21,079 nt of DNA from a virus. The position numbers and the translations under genes are program-made. This document shows positions 1-6,571 of this stretch, one piece after another; position 1 is the stretch's first letter, and the number at the start of each line of letters is the position of its first letter. The stretch covers positions 1 to 21,079 of IMG/VR virus record IMGVR_UViG_3300017759_000110; one strand, 5' to 3'. The notes under the pieces are model-generated. The model ran no database searches, was not told the DNA's origin, and worked only from the letters and a program-made list of their open reading frames with translations.

Positions 1-608
1 CACATAATTCTTATGTTAGGATTTTTCATAATCTGAAACACAGCAAAGTGTATTAAGAGTTCAGTCTTCCCATGTCGGGGTGGTGATAGTATTAATAACT
101 CTCTACCATGTTCAATTGAGTTCTCAATCTTTTCTATCCAGTTAGTATGAAAGTCTGCAGTCTCATACTTTTCCCCCGTTTCTGTAGCAAAGTATTTATT
201 GCGGAAGCGAGAAAAATTTTCTAATAAATCATCAACTGACTCGTCTCTTTGCCAACCTTCTGCTTTAATTTCATTACTTTTATCTATACGGTAGGCAGCG
301 AGCATGCGAGAAACTGTAGCCTGGGTGGTGCCAAGCTGGTCTGCTACGTCTAAATTGGTTACTTCTCCACTAGCTAGAGATTCTGCCCAGTACATTTTAA
401 AGTCTTCATAGTACCTACCCCTCCGTACTGAAGCGTAATCCCCGCTATCTGATTTAAATTCTTGATTAACTGGCTTAACAGGTACGTCATGGCCGTCTCT
501 TTGCTTTTGAGCCCAGGTTCTTTTATTACATTGTTCTGAACAAAACTTCCTTTGTCTTCCTTTCAACCACTTCCTACATCCTATGGCCTGGCAAACTTTA
601 CCGCTCAT
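1..608 (-). CDS. terL: Terminase large subunit, N-terminal part, with zinc-finger and HTH extension (partial)
   Basis: Seen: reading the minus strand from ATG at 608 gives 202 open codons that run off the left edge. Residues 6-27 hold a possible zinc knuckle (C6, C11, C23, C27). Residues 85-105 (LDVADQLGTTQATVSRML) read as a helix-turn-helix. Residues 175-182 (SPPRHGKT) are a Walker A motif of the terminase type, followed by a hydrophobic helix. Known: TerL is the ATPase/nuclease motor that packages DNA into proheads; Walker B and the nuclease domain would lie outside the window. Inference: the HTH extension may do the DNA recognition usually left to a separate small terminase. The start is supported by AAGGAT about 9 nt upstream and by a promoter at 644-672. 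The gene is divergent from the plus-strand block. An HTH-containing ATPase of another type is possible, but the Walker A context is very terminase-like. Confidence 0.88.
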   Translation of the reverse strand, partial: MSGKVCQAIGCRKWLKGRQRKFCSEQCNKRTWAQKQRDGHDVPVKPVNQEFKSDSGDYASVRRGRYYEDFKMYWAESLASGEVTNLDVADQLGTTQATVSRMLAAYRIDKSNEIKAEGWQRDESVDDLLENFSRFRNKYFATETGEKYETADFHTNWIEKIENSIEHGRELLILSPPRHGKTELLIHFAVFQIMKNPNIRIM

Positions 609-643
609 TAATCTAATCCTTTGTAGATACTTGTATAGATTTT

Positions 644-672
644 ATTATATGTTATATTAAGAATAATTACAA
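644..672 (-). promoter_or_regulatory. Sigma70-like promoter for the terminase gene
   Basis: On the minus strand a -35 box TTGTAA (667-672) is followed after exactly 17 nt by a consensus -10 box TATAAT (644-649). Transcription would begin near 637, leaving a leader of about 28 nt that contains AAGGAT before the ATG at 608. The match is good, but the call rests on motif and spacing alone. Confidence 0.65.
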
Positions 673-1116
673 ACATTAAGAAGGAATTTAGTTACAGGTA
701 AAGGTGCCATCGGGAGGCAGAAAGCTTAGGACTGGTGAGACAGTAACGTAGAAACGCAAACTAAGTACCCAAGGACTATACAGATAACTTAATCATAATA
801 ACCTTATATAGTAGGCCCGCTCATGCTCGGAAAGACTCTCCTCCAATACTGTATAGAGAATTACCATCATATTTTTTACTAGATACATGTTACAACAGCT
901 AGCGCCAGATTAGCATCTGTGGGTCTATCGACCTCTGCTAGCGCAACTTAGCAGTATGTAGACTAGCGTCTACCTTTTACTCTCTCTCTACTATAACTTA
1001 GACTTATATGTTCCCATATGAGGACATCTGTTCTAAGTTTAAAGATACAGTGGGTAGGTTGAGAGTTCTATCGAACTCTTTAGCTTATCTTTCTATTATA
1101 AGACTATTAAAGGAGA
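673..1116. other. Gene-free divergent region rich in short hairpins
   Basis: No credible ORF is seen. On the plus strand many inverted repeats are visible: TGCC/GGCA at 705-719; CTTAG/CTAAG (725-729/761-765) enclosing ACTG/CAGT (731-744) and CGT-AGAA-ACG (747-756); ACTATA/TATAGT (775-780/807-812); GCGC plus TAGCA paired with TGCTA plus GCGC (902-915/936-944) around GGTC-TATC-GACC (922-933); GTAGAC-TAGC-GTCTAC (958-973); AACTTAGA/TCTAAGTT (995-1002/1032-1039) around ATATG-TTCC-CATAT; and AGAGTTC-TATC-GAACTCT (1062-1079). This density suggests a long structured leader or small RNA for the plus-strand block. I found no convincing plus-strand promoter. The function is unknown. Confidence 0.5.
1062..1085 (+). 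terminator. Hairpin with TATC tetraloop upstream of the first plus-strand gene
   Basis: AGAGTTC (1062-1068), loop TATC (1069-1072) and GAACTCT (1073-1079) make a perfect 7-bp stem, followed by a short T-rich stretch. The tail is weak for an intrinsic terminator, so this may be an attenuator or a leader hairpin. The same C-TA[G/T]C-G loop occurs in the better terminators downstream. Confidence 0.45.
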
Positions 1117-1125
1117 ATGATTATT

Positions 1126-1416
1126 GTGAGTGGAACTTACATATGTGCAGAAACTGGTGAAGAACTTGAAAAGGGTACTAATGCTAAACTTATGAGTTCA
1201 AAGCCTATTGACCGTGTTGCAATGTTGCAGATTAAATCCCTGTTTGGTGAGGATTTAGAGGCTGGTTGTAACCACTTAAATGAGATAGACACTAATAATT
1301 CTAACTATAGAGTTATTGCTGGGAATGATAAGTATGGTCCTACTATCTTTCACGACTATGTCATTTGGCTTAATGTTTCTGATAAAGCTATTAGGGCTAA
1401 ATACCCTAGAAACTAA
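1126..1416 (+). CDS. Hypothetical protein, 97 aa
   Basis: I do not recognise this protein. It starts SGTYICAETGEELEKG and is a soluble-looking mix with two Cys and no obvious motif. Start choice: AGGAG lies at 1111-1115. The in-frame ATG at 1117 is only 1 nt downstream of it, too close for normal initiation, while GTG at 1126 is 10 nt downstream, so I prefer GTG; the ATG would add only MII. It is the first gene of the plus-strand block, follows the hairpin-rich leader, and is followed by its own G/C-rich terminator, so it may be expressed as a single-gene unit early in infection (inference). Confidence 0.65.
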   Translation: MSGTYICAETGEELEKGTNAKLMSSKPIDRVAMLQIKSLFGEDLEAGCNHLNEIDTNNSNYRVIAGNDKYGPTIFHDYVIWLNVSDKAIRAKYPRN

Positions 1417-1429
1417 TCTGGGGTATTGT

Positions 1430-1467
1430 ACCTTGGGGGGTTACCCTTGCCCCCCTTGGTATTTTTT
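1430..1467 (+). terminator. G6/C6 intrinsic terminator
   Basis: GGGGGG (1435-1440), a 9-nt loop and CCCCCC (1450-1455), extended by ACC/GGT across a small internal loop, are followed by ATTTTTT (1461-1467). This is a strong rho-independent terminator, 14 nt after the stop at 1416. Confidence 0.85.
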
Positions 1468-1518
1468 GATTTAGGGGTGTTCGCACAAACTAAAAGAGAC
1501 GAAGAAGAAAGGAATATT

Positions 1519-1629
1519 ATGGCTTGTCCATACAGAGAATGTACAAAATATACAATGTGTGATGAATGTCATATGGATACAATGATAGAAAATAGATTTA
1601 GGAAAGAAAGAAAGTTTCCTAATGAATGA
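1519..1629 (+). CDS. Tiny Cys-rich protein, 36 aa, probable zinc-binding
   Basis: MACPYRECTKYTMCDECH carries C3, C8, C14, C17 and H18, enough to bind one zinc ion, followed by a charged C-terminal helix. The frame stays open upstream to 1426, but that stretch crosses the terminator hairpin and has no ribosome site. The ATG at 1519 has AAAGGA 8-9 nt upstream, so the short form is preferred. The spacing is not that of a WhiB Fe-S protein. The stop overlaps the next start by 8 nt, suggesting coupling. Function unknown; one of several tiny Cys-rich proteins in this window. Confidence 0.65.
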   Translation: MACPYRECTKYTMCDECHMDTMIENRFRKERKFPNE

Positions 1630-2002
1630 GGAAATTCAAGGTATCTGTGAACATCACAAATGTGGTGAACCTATCACTAACAATAACAACTGTTTATTTA
1701 TAAACTATAGCGGTGGTTATGGAGATTTTATAGACAGTTGGGTAAGACCACAAAGTGAGATGGGACTATGCCATAAACATTCACATCAATTCTTTAATAT
1801 GATATACGGATATCAAAACTATGGTAGTGGAAGTCACAGTGGTAAAGAACCTGGATACTCACGCTGGCATATTAGGTGGGAAGTATCTATGTATAGTATT
1901 AAAATATATATCTTTCCATTATTAACTATGTTATTTAGAAACCCCAAACTAATTAGAGAATTTATTAAAGACAAAAGAGAATATCATAAGGACGGGAGCT
2001 AG
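1622..2002 (+). CDS. Hypothetical protein with Cys/His motifs, 126 aa
   Basis: I do not recognise a family. The N-terminus has C9, H11, H12, C14 and C24, then C50-H51 and H53/H55, which could form a zinc site. A short hydrophobic stretch (about residues 92-105, IKIYIFPLLTMLF) precedes a basic C-terminal tail, so a peripheral or single-pass membrane association is possible but unproven. The start overlaps the preceding tiny gene by 8 nt. The TAG stop (2000-2002) sits inside the loop of the terminator hairpin at 1994-2009, so a terminating ribosome would cover the hairpin; that could link translation to termination (inference). Confidence 0.65.
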   Translation: MNEEIQGICEHHKCGEPITNNNNCLFINYSGGYGDFIDSWVRPQSEMGLCHKHSHQFFNMIYGYQNYGSGSHSGKEPGYSRWHIRWEVSMYSIKIYIFPLLTMLFRNPKLIREFIKDKREYHKDGS

Positions 2003-2023
2003 CGCTCCCATTCTTTCTTTCTT
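1994..2023 (+). terminator. Intrinsic terminator with TAGC tetraloop
   Basis: GGGAGC-TAGC-GCTCCC (1994-2009) is followed by ATTCTTTCTTTCTT. The stop codon of the upstream gene supplies the first three bases of the loop. It has the same loop type as the hairpins at 958, 2212 and, with TATC, 1062 and 9748. Confidence 0.75.
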
Positions 2024-2057
2024 CTAATATGTTCTATGAAAGGAGTGATACATTCAA

Positions 2058-2201
2058 ATGTGTCCGAATTGTAAAACAAAGACCAAGCATTTATTACTTG
2101 ACGGTATGTTATGTAATAGTTGCTGGGATATAAGCTTTGAGGAACCACTTGACCAGAATGTTGAGTGGAACTTCAATACAAAATGGAGAAAATCTAAATG
2201 A
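2058..2201 (+). CDS. Small zinc-ribbon protein, 47 aa
   Basis: Seen: an ATG at 2058 opens 47 codons. MCPNCKTKTK followed by MLCNSCW gives C2-x2-C5 and C19-x2-C22, a textbook zinc ribbon, then an acidic/aromatic C-terminal half. AGGAG lies about 13 nt upstream, longer than usual, but no better start exists in frame. It stands alone between two terminators (1994-2023 and 2212-2245), so it is a single-gene unit. Known: such ribbons in phages often bind nucleic acid or host RNA polymerase; which applies here cannot be told. A longer frame starting at 2137 belongs to the SSB gene and crosses the terminator, so it is not real in this stretch. Confidence 0.65.
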   Translation: MCPNCKTKTKHLLLDGMLCNSCWDISFEEPLDQNVEWNFNTKWRKSK

Positions 2202-2211
2202 GTTGAGATAT

Positions 2212-2245
2212 GGGGACCTAGCGGTCCCCTTATTTCTTTTTTCTA
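2212..2245 (+). terminator. Intrinsic terminator with TAGC tetraloop
   Basis: GGGGACC-TAGC-GGTCCCC (2212-2229) is followed by TTATTTCTTTTTTC, a strong terminator. Together with its downstream sequence it is nearly repeated at 9748-9790. Confidence 0.88.
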
Positions 2246-2286
2246 TTTTGAGTATTGGTATATTGTTCGAGAGGAGTATAGTAATA

Positions 2287-2736
2287 ATGACAAAATTAGA
2301 ACAATTTGCAGGCGATTTAGGTGTAATTAATTCACTTAATTATACTGGGTTGCTTACAACAATAACAGAGGATGGAATGCCACGAGTTGGTAGTTCAGCC
2401 AAAACAGGTAACTCTTATGCTAATGGGATTAAGTTCGTATTAGACGGAGGAAATAAACAAGCAAATCTATTAGCAGTAGCTTATGGAGATAATTTGATAC
2501 AGAAGATAGTATCAACTCTCTCTAATGCACCAGTTAGTAGTGTAACAAATAAACCATTCATTAGAGTTGGTGTTACAGGTAAATTACAGAATAATAACTA
2601 TGAGGATAAAGAAGGTGTTATGCACTATAAAACCGAAATGGTTATTACAGATATCTGGGAAGCACCAGTTAAAAATGAAACTTTTGGATATGAAAATCCA
2701 GTAGTTGAAACTAAGGCTAGTGAAGAACAAGAATAA
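2287..2736 (+). CDS. ssb: Single-stranded DNA-binding protein (OB fold)
   Basis: Seen: 149 residues. The second half reads GVTGKLQNNNYEDKEG followed by YKTEMVITDIWEA, which matches the closing strands of bacterial and phage SSB OB folds (G-x-L, Y-x-D-K/E-x-G, E-hydrophobic-V-x-D). The tail is acidic (ETKASEEQE), like the SSB tip that recruits partner proteins. Known: SSB coats ssDNA during replication and recombination. Start choice: GAGGAG (2271-2276) stands 10 nt before the ATG at 2287; the open frame back to 2137 crosses a terminator. The gene is monocistronic between terminators. The Rad52-like annealing protein at 9805 is preceded by an almost identical leader, hinting at shared control. 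The N-terminal strands are divergent, so the family is sure only at fold level. Confidence 0.72.
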   Translation: MTKLEQFAGDLGVINSLNYTGLLTTITEDGMPRVGSSAKTGNSYANGIKFVLDGGNKQANLLAVAYGDNLIQKIVSTLSNAPVSSVTNKPFIRVGVTGKLQNNNYEDKEGVMHYKTEMVITDIWEAPVKNETFGYENPVVETKASEEQE

Positions 2737-2747
2737 ATAATTAATAG

Positions 2748-2775
2748 AGGGGGTGTTAAAGCCCCCTTTATTTTT
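2748..2775 (+). terminator. Intrinsic terminator after ssb
   Basis: AGGGGG (2748-2753), an 8-nt loop, and CCCCCT (2762-2767) are followed by TTATTTTT. The loop is unlike the TA[G/T]C series. Confidence 0.85.
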
Positions 2776-2825
2776 CGTAAGTAATTATTGAGCAGTAACT
2801 AAAATGCGAGACGAGAAAGGTAAAT

Positions 2826-3236
2826 ATGATAAAAAATGAAGTAAATACATATTCAGCAGGTAGTATTGTAGATTTAATGCCTGAAGGTATGTATGATACA
2901 TTATTAACAGATGTTGTAGTTATAACTAATAATCCAACAGGGGAACGATTACAAGAGTTTCACGGGGGAATAGAATTTAATATAACAATTAACAACAGAA
3001 AGTTAAATTGGAAAGTTATACACAACTTTAATGACTACTTTGACTTAGAGCTAACACCATTAGCAATAAATGAGTCAGATGAAGTAGTTAAAGCTGATAT
3101 AGCACCACAAATAGAAAAAGACATAGGCAACGGTGATTTAAAGAATGTATTTGATACATTATGGAATGACTATGTTGATTGGAAAAATAATGAAATAAAT
3201 CAAGATTATCTTGATAGTTTATTGGAGGAGGAATAA
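2826..3236 (+). CDS. Hypothetical acidic protein, 136 aa
   Basis: I do not recognise this protein. It is soluble and acidic, with a beta-rich N-terminal half (residues 18-75) and a helical C-terminal tail ending DSLLEEE. The ATG at 2826 has GAAAGG about 6 nt upstream. It is the first gene after the ssb terminator, and its TAA overlaps the next ATG (TAATG), so it starts a coupled cluster with the 3236 and 3510 genes. The acidity and small size would fit a phage inhibitor or adaptor protein, but nothing in the sequence shows this. Confidence 0.7.
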   Translation: MIKNEVNTYSAGSIVDLMPEGMYDTLLTDVVVITNNPTGERLQEFHGGIEFNITINNRKLNWKVIHNFNDYFDLELTPLAINESDEVVKADIAPQIEKDIGNGDLKNVFDTLWNDYVDWKNNEINQDYLDSLLEEE

Positions 3237-3517
3237 TGTCAAAAGAAGCAGACTTAATAACTGAAACATTAAAAAATATGACAGAACAAATAAAATTAAT
3301 GGCATCAGTTCAAATGGCTGTTGTTACATACTTAGGTGAGAAAGACCACAAATTTAGAAGTGATGTTATTTCCGAAGTATTAGCAGTTGATAAATTTAGA
3401 GAATCATTTACAAATTTTCTGCTTAGTAGAGATGATGCACCAGATGAAGTTAAATTACAAATGATAGAAATTAATGAAGGTATCAAAGAAATTAAAGAAG
3501 GGAGAGATAATGCCTAA
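3236..3517 (+). CDS. Hypothetical helical protein, 93 aa
   Basis: The protein is almost wholly helix-forming, with heptad-like hydrophobic spacing at residues 8-35 and a charged amphipathic tail (EINEGIKEIKEGRDNA). The start overlaps the preceding stop by 1 nt (TAATG), with GGAGGAG directly upstream. The 3' end overlaps the next start at 3510. No family is recognised and no function can be assigned. Confidence 0.68.
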   Translation: MSKEADLITETLKNMTEQIKLMASVQMAVVTYLGEKDHKFRSDVISEVLAVDKFRESFTNFLLSRDDAPDEVKLQMIEINEGIKEIKEGRDNA

Positions 3518-4121
3518 CTGGACAGATAATACATTAGTTATCACAGGAACAGGAGAACATCTAGATAAGTTATTAAAAAAGATAACAACTGATGACTCCG
3601 ACCCTAGTGATATACAATATAATTTTACTAATTGTTTTCCAAGACCAGAAATATTTGAGAAAATACATCAAGGTTCAAGAGATTTTGATGGTGTTAGAGT
3701 TAATGCTTGGTTCGAAGATGATGAAGGTGCTAGACCAATTATGGATATCACTAAGCAAGAATTAATTGAAAAATATGGTACATATCAACCAGTTGATTGG
3801 GAATATATCAATTGGGGAACTAAATGGGGTGATTCTGATACTGAATTGTTATCAATGCAAATATCAGAAGATGACCCATATGAAAATGGCAAGTTAGTAT
3901 TTGCATTTAGTTCTGCTTGGGGAGAACCATTTAGATTATTAAATGATATAGCTAAAAAGTATGATGTAGAAATATGTAATACTGTAATACACGAGTTTGA
4001 AACAACAAAACTTAATAGTAATTATCCTTGGACAGATGAAGATACTAAAAAAATATATAAAGAGTATGAAGAATCTAGGATAAAAATGATTAAAATGATT
4101 GATAAAAATATTAGTAACTAG
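3510..4121 (+). CDS. Api92/YubB-like ferredoxin-fold protein (DUF1281 type)
   Basis: Seen: 203 residues beginning MPNWTDNTLVITG, then a Pro-containing segment (NCFPRPEIF), YINWGTKWGD (residues 99-108) and FAFSSAWGEPFRLL (131-144). Known: these match the DUF1281/Api92-like family (usually MPNWCxNxLxIxG..., WGTKWD, FxTAWxPP), common in phages and plasmids and of unknown role. The usual Cys after NW is Thr here. Start choice: GAAGGGAGAG lies about 5 nt before the ATG at 3510; the open frame back to 3474 only overlaps the previous gene. The gene ends exactly where the 4120-4403 hairpin array begins. Family confidence is good; function is unknown. Confidence 0.72.
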   Translation: MPNWTDNTLVITGTGEHLDKLLKKITTDDSDPSDIQYNFTNCFPRPEIFEKIHQGSRDFDGVRVNAWFEDDEGARPIMDITKQELIEKYGTYQPVDWEYINWGTKWGDSDTELLSMQISEDDPYENGKLVFAFSSAWGEPFRLLNDIAKKYDVEICNTVIHEFETTKLNSNYPWTDEDTKKIYKEYEESRIKMIKMIDKNISN

Positions 4122-4403
4122 CATAAGCTACCGAAATAGGTAAATCAAAAAAATACCCTGTTGGATTTATCTATGGTAGGTAGCTTGTAGCACATAGAAG
4201 TCGACCATTTGGTAACCAATCCATTAGGTCTAATCAACTGTGTGTTACAAGCTATCTATAAAACAATAATACAATAGCGTGCTGTTGTTAGGTGGAGGTA
4301 GGTAGCTTATAGTATGTATGGTTTTCATAGTAAAAATTGTGAGGTTTTTTAATTACGTTATACCAAGACCAATTTTCCATACATACTATAAGCTATCTAT
4401 ACA
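4120..4403 (+). repeat. Array of long hairpins built on a repeated GGTAGCTT core
   Basis: No credible gene lies between 4122 and 4422. Hairpin 1: AAGCTACC (4125-4132) with GGTAGCTT (4179-4186), inside it an 11-bp stem 4136-4146/4164-4174 with one G-T pair. Hairpin 2: 4178-4194 with 4241-4257, 17 bp with two G-T pairs, and inside it TTGG-TAA-CCAA (4209-4219). Small hairpin: 4271-4278/4281-4288. Hairpin 3: 4300-4321 with 4377-4398, 22 bp with one G-T pair, enclosing AAAATTG/CAATTTT. The core occurs as GGTAGCTT at 4179 and 4301 and inverted as AAGCTACC at 4125 and AAGCTATC at 4249 and 4390. Hairpins 1 and 2 share one strand and exclude each other. It could be a replication origin, a regulatory leader for the 4423 operon, or a set of small RNAs. 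Confidence 0.7.
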
Positions 4404-4422
4404 GATAGAGAGAGGAGGAAAT

Positions 4423-4638
4423 ATGACAGAGCCTTATGTATATAAAAACCCAATGAAAAAAGATTGGGATAAAGATTGCGTAATAACTCTAACATTTCCA
4501 GAGGAAACAACAAGTGAACAGATAGATGAACAAGTTGATGAACTTGTGAAACTAGCTGATAACAATAAGTTGTTTACTTTTTTAAGTCATAGCATTGACT
4601 TAATAGAAGAAAAACTAGACGAAGAAGATGACATATAA
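4423..4638 (+). CDS. Hypothetical acidic protein, 71 aa
   Basis: The protein is small and acidic (ends LDEEDDI), with a predicted beta strand (CVITLTF) then a helix (SEQIDEQVDELVKLA). No family is recognised. Start choice: AGGAGG (4413-4418) is 4-5 nt before the ATG at 4423; the frame is open back to 4318, but that part lies in hairpin 3 and is not likely translated. The gene begins 25 nt after the hairpin array, so the array may sit in its leader. Its stop overlaps the next gene by 11 nt. Confidence 0.65.
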   Translation: MTEPYVYKNPMKKDWDKDCVITLTFPEETTSEQIDEQVDELVKLADNNKLFTFLSHSIDLIEEKLDEEDDI

Positions 4639-4924
4639 AGACTATGTTCGATACTTTAATTTAGTATATATGCGATTAAGTGAATTTAATTATAACATTG
4701 TGCGTTGGTTTAGATATAATAACATGCAATTTAAATTAGAAAAACAAATCGTATTGAATATGTTTGATTTAATGTCAGAAGAATTAGAAACAGGATATGT
4801 ATGTCATCAATGTCATGAACAATTGGCATTTGATGATGAACATTCAGAACTATGGTGGTGTAAAAGATGTGAATCTATTTACGAACCATGGGAAATTGAA
4901 GAGAGGAATAAAATATATGAGTGA
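4628..4924 (+). CDS. Hypothetical protein with C-terminal zinc ribbon, 98 aa
   Basis: The N-terminal half (residues 1-50) is helical and rich in Tyr/Phe/Arg. The C-terminal half holds C59-H-Q-C62 and C78-K-R-C81, a clear zinc-ribbon spacing. No named family is recognised. Its start lies inside the 3' end of the 4423 gene and its stop overlaps the 4917 start, so the three genes form a coupled cluster. A nucleic-acid or protein adaptor role is possible (inference only). Confidence 0.65.
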   Translation: MTYKDYVRYFNLVYMRLSEFNYNIVRWFRYNNMQFKLEKQIVLNMFDLMSEELETGYVCHQCHEQLAFDDEHSELWWCKRCESIYEPWEIEERNKIYE

Positions 4925-5486
4925 GCATGACGGAGAAGACTGCTGTGATAATTGTAACGAACTGAACGATGATTTTGTAGGAAAATCAATGTTTGGTAGT
5001 CACGATGCAGTAAAAATTGTTGATGTAGACTTAAAAGCATATGCAGTTGTTTTAACTTATCTAAAAGATGATGAATATGTTAATTTTTGGAAAGATAGAT
5101 TTGCAAATTTTAATGAAACAGATGAATTAATGACTAGATATGAAGTTGATGCAGTTGGACCAAAAGAAGCAATAGATGCAGCGATGAGATTAGATAGTTA
5201 TCGTAAAGCTTCTATTATGACAGGTTGGTGGAACTGTTTACCTGATGAAATAAGTACAGATGATATGGGAGAAGTATTAAATAGTGTTGGTAACTCAGGA
5301 TTATTTAACAGATTTTTCTTTAGTGAACCTACAGGAATACAAGTTGTTCTTGTAGAGAATGAAAATAAGTTAATTGATAAAGCTATGGAAGCTACTACTC
5401 ATGTTATGAGTCATACTGGTGACTTAGCAGAAGATTGGCTTAAAGATATGACAGAGAATAGTGGTAAAAATGACGAGCAAGAGTAA
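4917..5486 (+). CDS. Hypothetical protein, 189 aa
   Basis: I do not recognise this protein. It is acidic and soluble; the N-terminus has C9, C10 and C13 (DCCDNCNE), possibly a metal knuckle. The rest is mixed alpha/beta with no catalytic signature that I can identify. Start choice: GAGAGGAA is about 9 nt before the ATG at 4917, which overlaps the preceding stop by 8 nt; the frame open back to 4797 lies wholly inside the upstream gene. The 3' end overlaps the 5470 gene. Confidence 0.68.
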   Translation: MSEHDGEDCCDNCNELNDDFVGKSMFGSHDAVKIVDVDLKAYAVVLTYLKDDEYVNFWKDRFANFNETDELMTRYEVDAVGPKEAIDAAMRLDSYRKASIMTGWWNCLPDEISTDDMGEVLNSVGNSGLFNRFFFSEPTGIQVVLVENENKLIDKAMEATTHVMSHTGDLAEDWLKDMTENSGKNDEQE

Positions 5487-5784
5487 GCTTGTTAGACAAA
5501 ATCCACCTGCTTCAAATCATAGTAGAAAAGGTAAGACAGCTACGATATTAACAGATGAAAAAGTAGAAACTTTGTTAAGTACACCTTATGAATGGTATTT
5601 AATAGCTAGTTGTAGCAATTGGGTATCAGGTGTTAAACAAAATATAGAAAATATGACTCAAACTAATATCAGACATCTTAAAGATGTTGGTAAGTTTGAA
5701 GTTAAACAAAGAAAAAATGACGATGGAGAAATAGATATCTATTGTCGTTTTATTAAATTAGAGGATGTAGATAATACATTCTAG
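5470..5784 (+). CDS. Hypothetical basic protein, 104 aa
   Basis: The N-terminus is basic and probably disordered (SKSKLVRQNPPASNHSRKGK). A compact C-terminal half follows, with YEWYLIAS and EVKQRKNDDGEIDIYCRF, which look like beta strands. No family is recognised. ATG at 5470 is preferred over an in-frame GTG at 5461; neither has a strong ribosome site, and the overlap with the upstream gene (17 nt) suggests coupled initiation. It lies 13 nt before the AAA+ ATPase gene and may be part of that operon. Confidence 0.62.
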   Translation: MTSKSKLVRQNPPASNHSRKGKTATILTDEKVETLLSTPYEWYLIASCSNWVSGVKQNIENMTQTNIRHLKDVGKFEVKQRKNDDGEIDIYCRFIKLEDVDNTF

Positions 5785-5797
5785 ACAGGAGAATACA

Positions 5798-6571
5798 TTG
5801 GAAGAAACAATGGAGAAAGGACCTATAACTTGTTGGGACAAAGTCGCATCAGCTATAGGTAATGCAGATAGAATACTGTTATACGGGCCACCTGGTACTG
5901 GTAAAACATATGCAGCTGCAACTAATAAAATAGGATTAAACATGAGTGGAGAACCTAATGTTTATCAAATTACTATGACAGAAGACACTGCTAGTGCAAA
6001 CTTAGAAGGGTTTTATAAACCCAATTCGTCAGGTGGATTTGAATGGCATGATGGTATAGCAATCCAATCATGGAGAAATGGTGGAAGATTAGTAGTCAAT
6101 GAAATTGACCACGCTTCACCAGATGCTATGACATTCTTACATGCTGTATTAGATGATAAAGATATAGCACAGTTGACATTAAATAATGACGACAAAGAAA
6201 CAGTAAGACCAAAGAAAGGTTTTAATGTTATAGCTACAACTAACAGCCTACCAGAGAGCCTACCCATGGCACTTAAAGATAGGTTCCCAGTTAAAATACA
6301 TGTAGATACAATACACCCTAGTGCATTAAAAATGTTTCCAAAAACATGGCATCAGGTAATTAGTGATACTTCATTAACAGAAAATATGGAAGATAGAGTA
6401 TCAGTTAGAGCTTGGAGAGAATACTTTGAGTTACAACAACGTGGTGTTGAAATGAAAATGGCAGGTAATTTAATATTTGGTGAAAGAGCAGATGAACTGC
6501 TTGACGCTATTAAATTATCTGATGTTAATATACATGACAATAGCTTGAAAAATGTACAAGAAGAAGAATAG
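5798..6571 (+). CDS. MoxR/CobS-type AAA+ ATPase
   Basis: Seen: 257 residues with Walker A GPPGTGKT (30-37), Walker B LVVNEID (98-104), sensor 1 VIATTN (144-149) and a likely arginine finger in LKDRF (R162). Known: MoxR/CobS/NorQ-type ATPases work with a VWA-domain partner, usually encoded next door, as chaperones or chelatases that remodel protein or insert metal. The next gene encodes just such a VWA protein. Start choice: AGGAG (5787-5791) is 6 nt before TTG at 5798 and 18 nt before ATG at 5810, so the rare TTG start is favoured. CobS-like ATPases are known in T4-like cyanophages. The target here is unknown. Confidence 0.88.
   Translation: MEETMEKGPITCWDKVASAIGNADRILLYGPPGTGKTYAAATNKIGLNMSGEPNVYQITMTEDTASANLEGFYKPNSSGGFEWHDGIAIQSWRNGGRLVVNEIDHASPDAMTFLHAVLDDKDIAQLTLNNDDKETVRPKKGFNVIATTNSLPESLPMALKDRFPVKIHVDTIHPSALKMFPKTWHQVISDTSLTENMEDRVSVRAWREYFELQQRGVEMKMAGNLIFGERADELLDAIKLSDVNIHDNSLKNVQEEE

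Noticed and set aside
824-883. 19-codon ORF (MLGKTLLQYC...) in the divergent region
   Set aside because: No ribosome site and embedded among hairpins; likely chance.
1519-1629. WhiB-like Fe-S protein, as found in some actinobacterial phages
   Set aside because: It has four Cys, but the spacing (C3, C8, C14, C17) does not match WhiB, and it is far too short.
2137-2286. N-terminal extension of the SSB frame
   Set aside because: It crosses a strong terminator and overlaps the 47-aa zinc-ribbon gene; the ribosome site is before 2287.
4120-4403. CRISPR array or MITE
   Set aside because: Repeat copies are too few, unevenly spaced and in both orientations; no terminal target duplication or transposon ends are seen.
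4318-4422. N-terminal extension of the 71-aa protein
   Set aside because: It lies in the stem and loop of hairpin 3 and has no ribosome site; AGGAGG supports the 4423 start.
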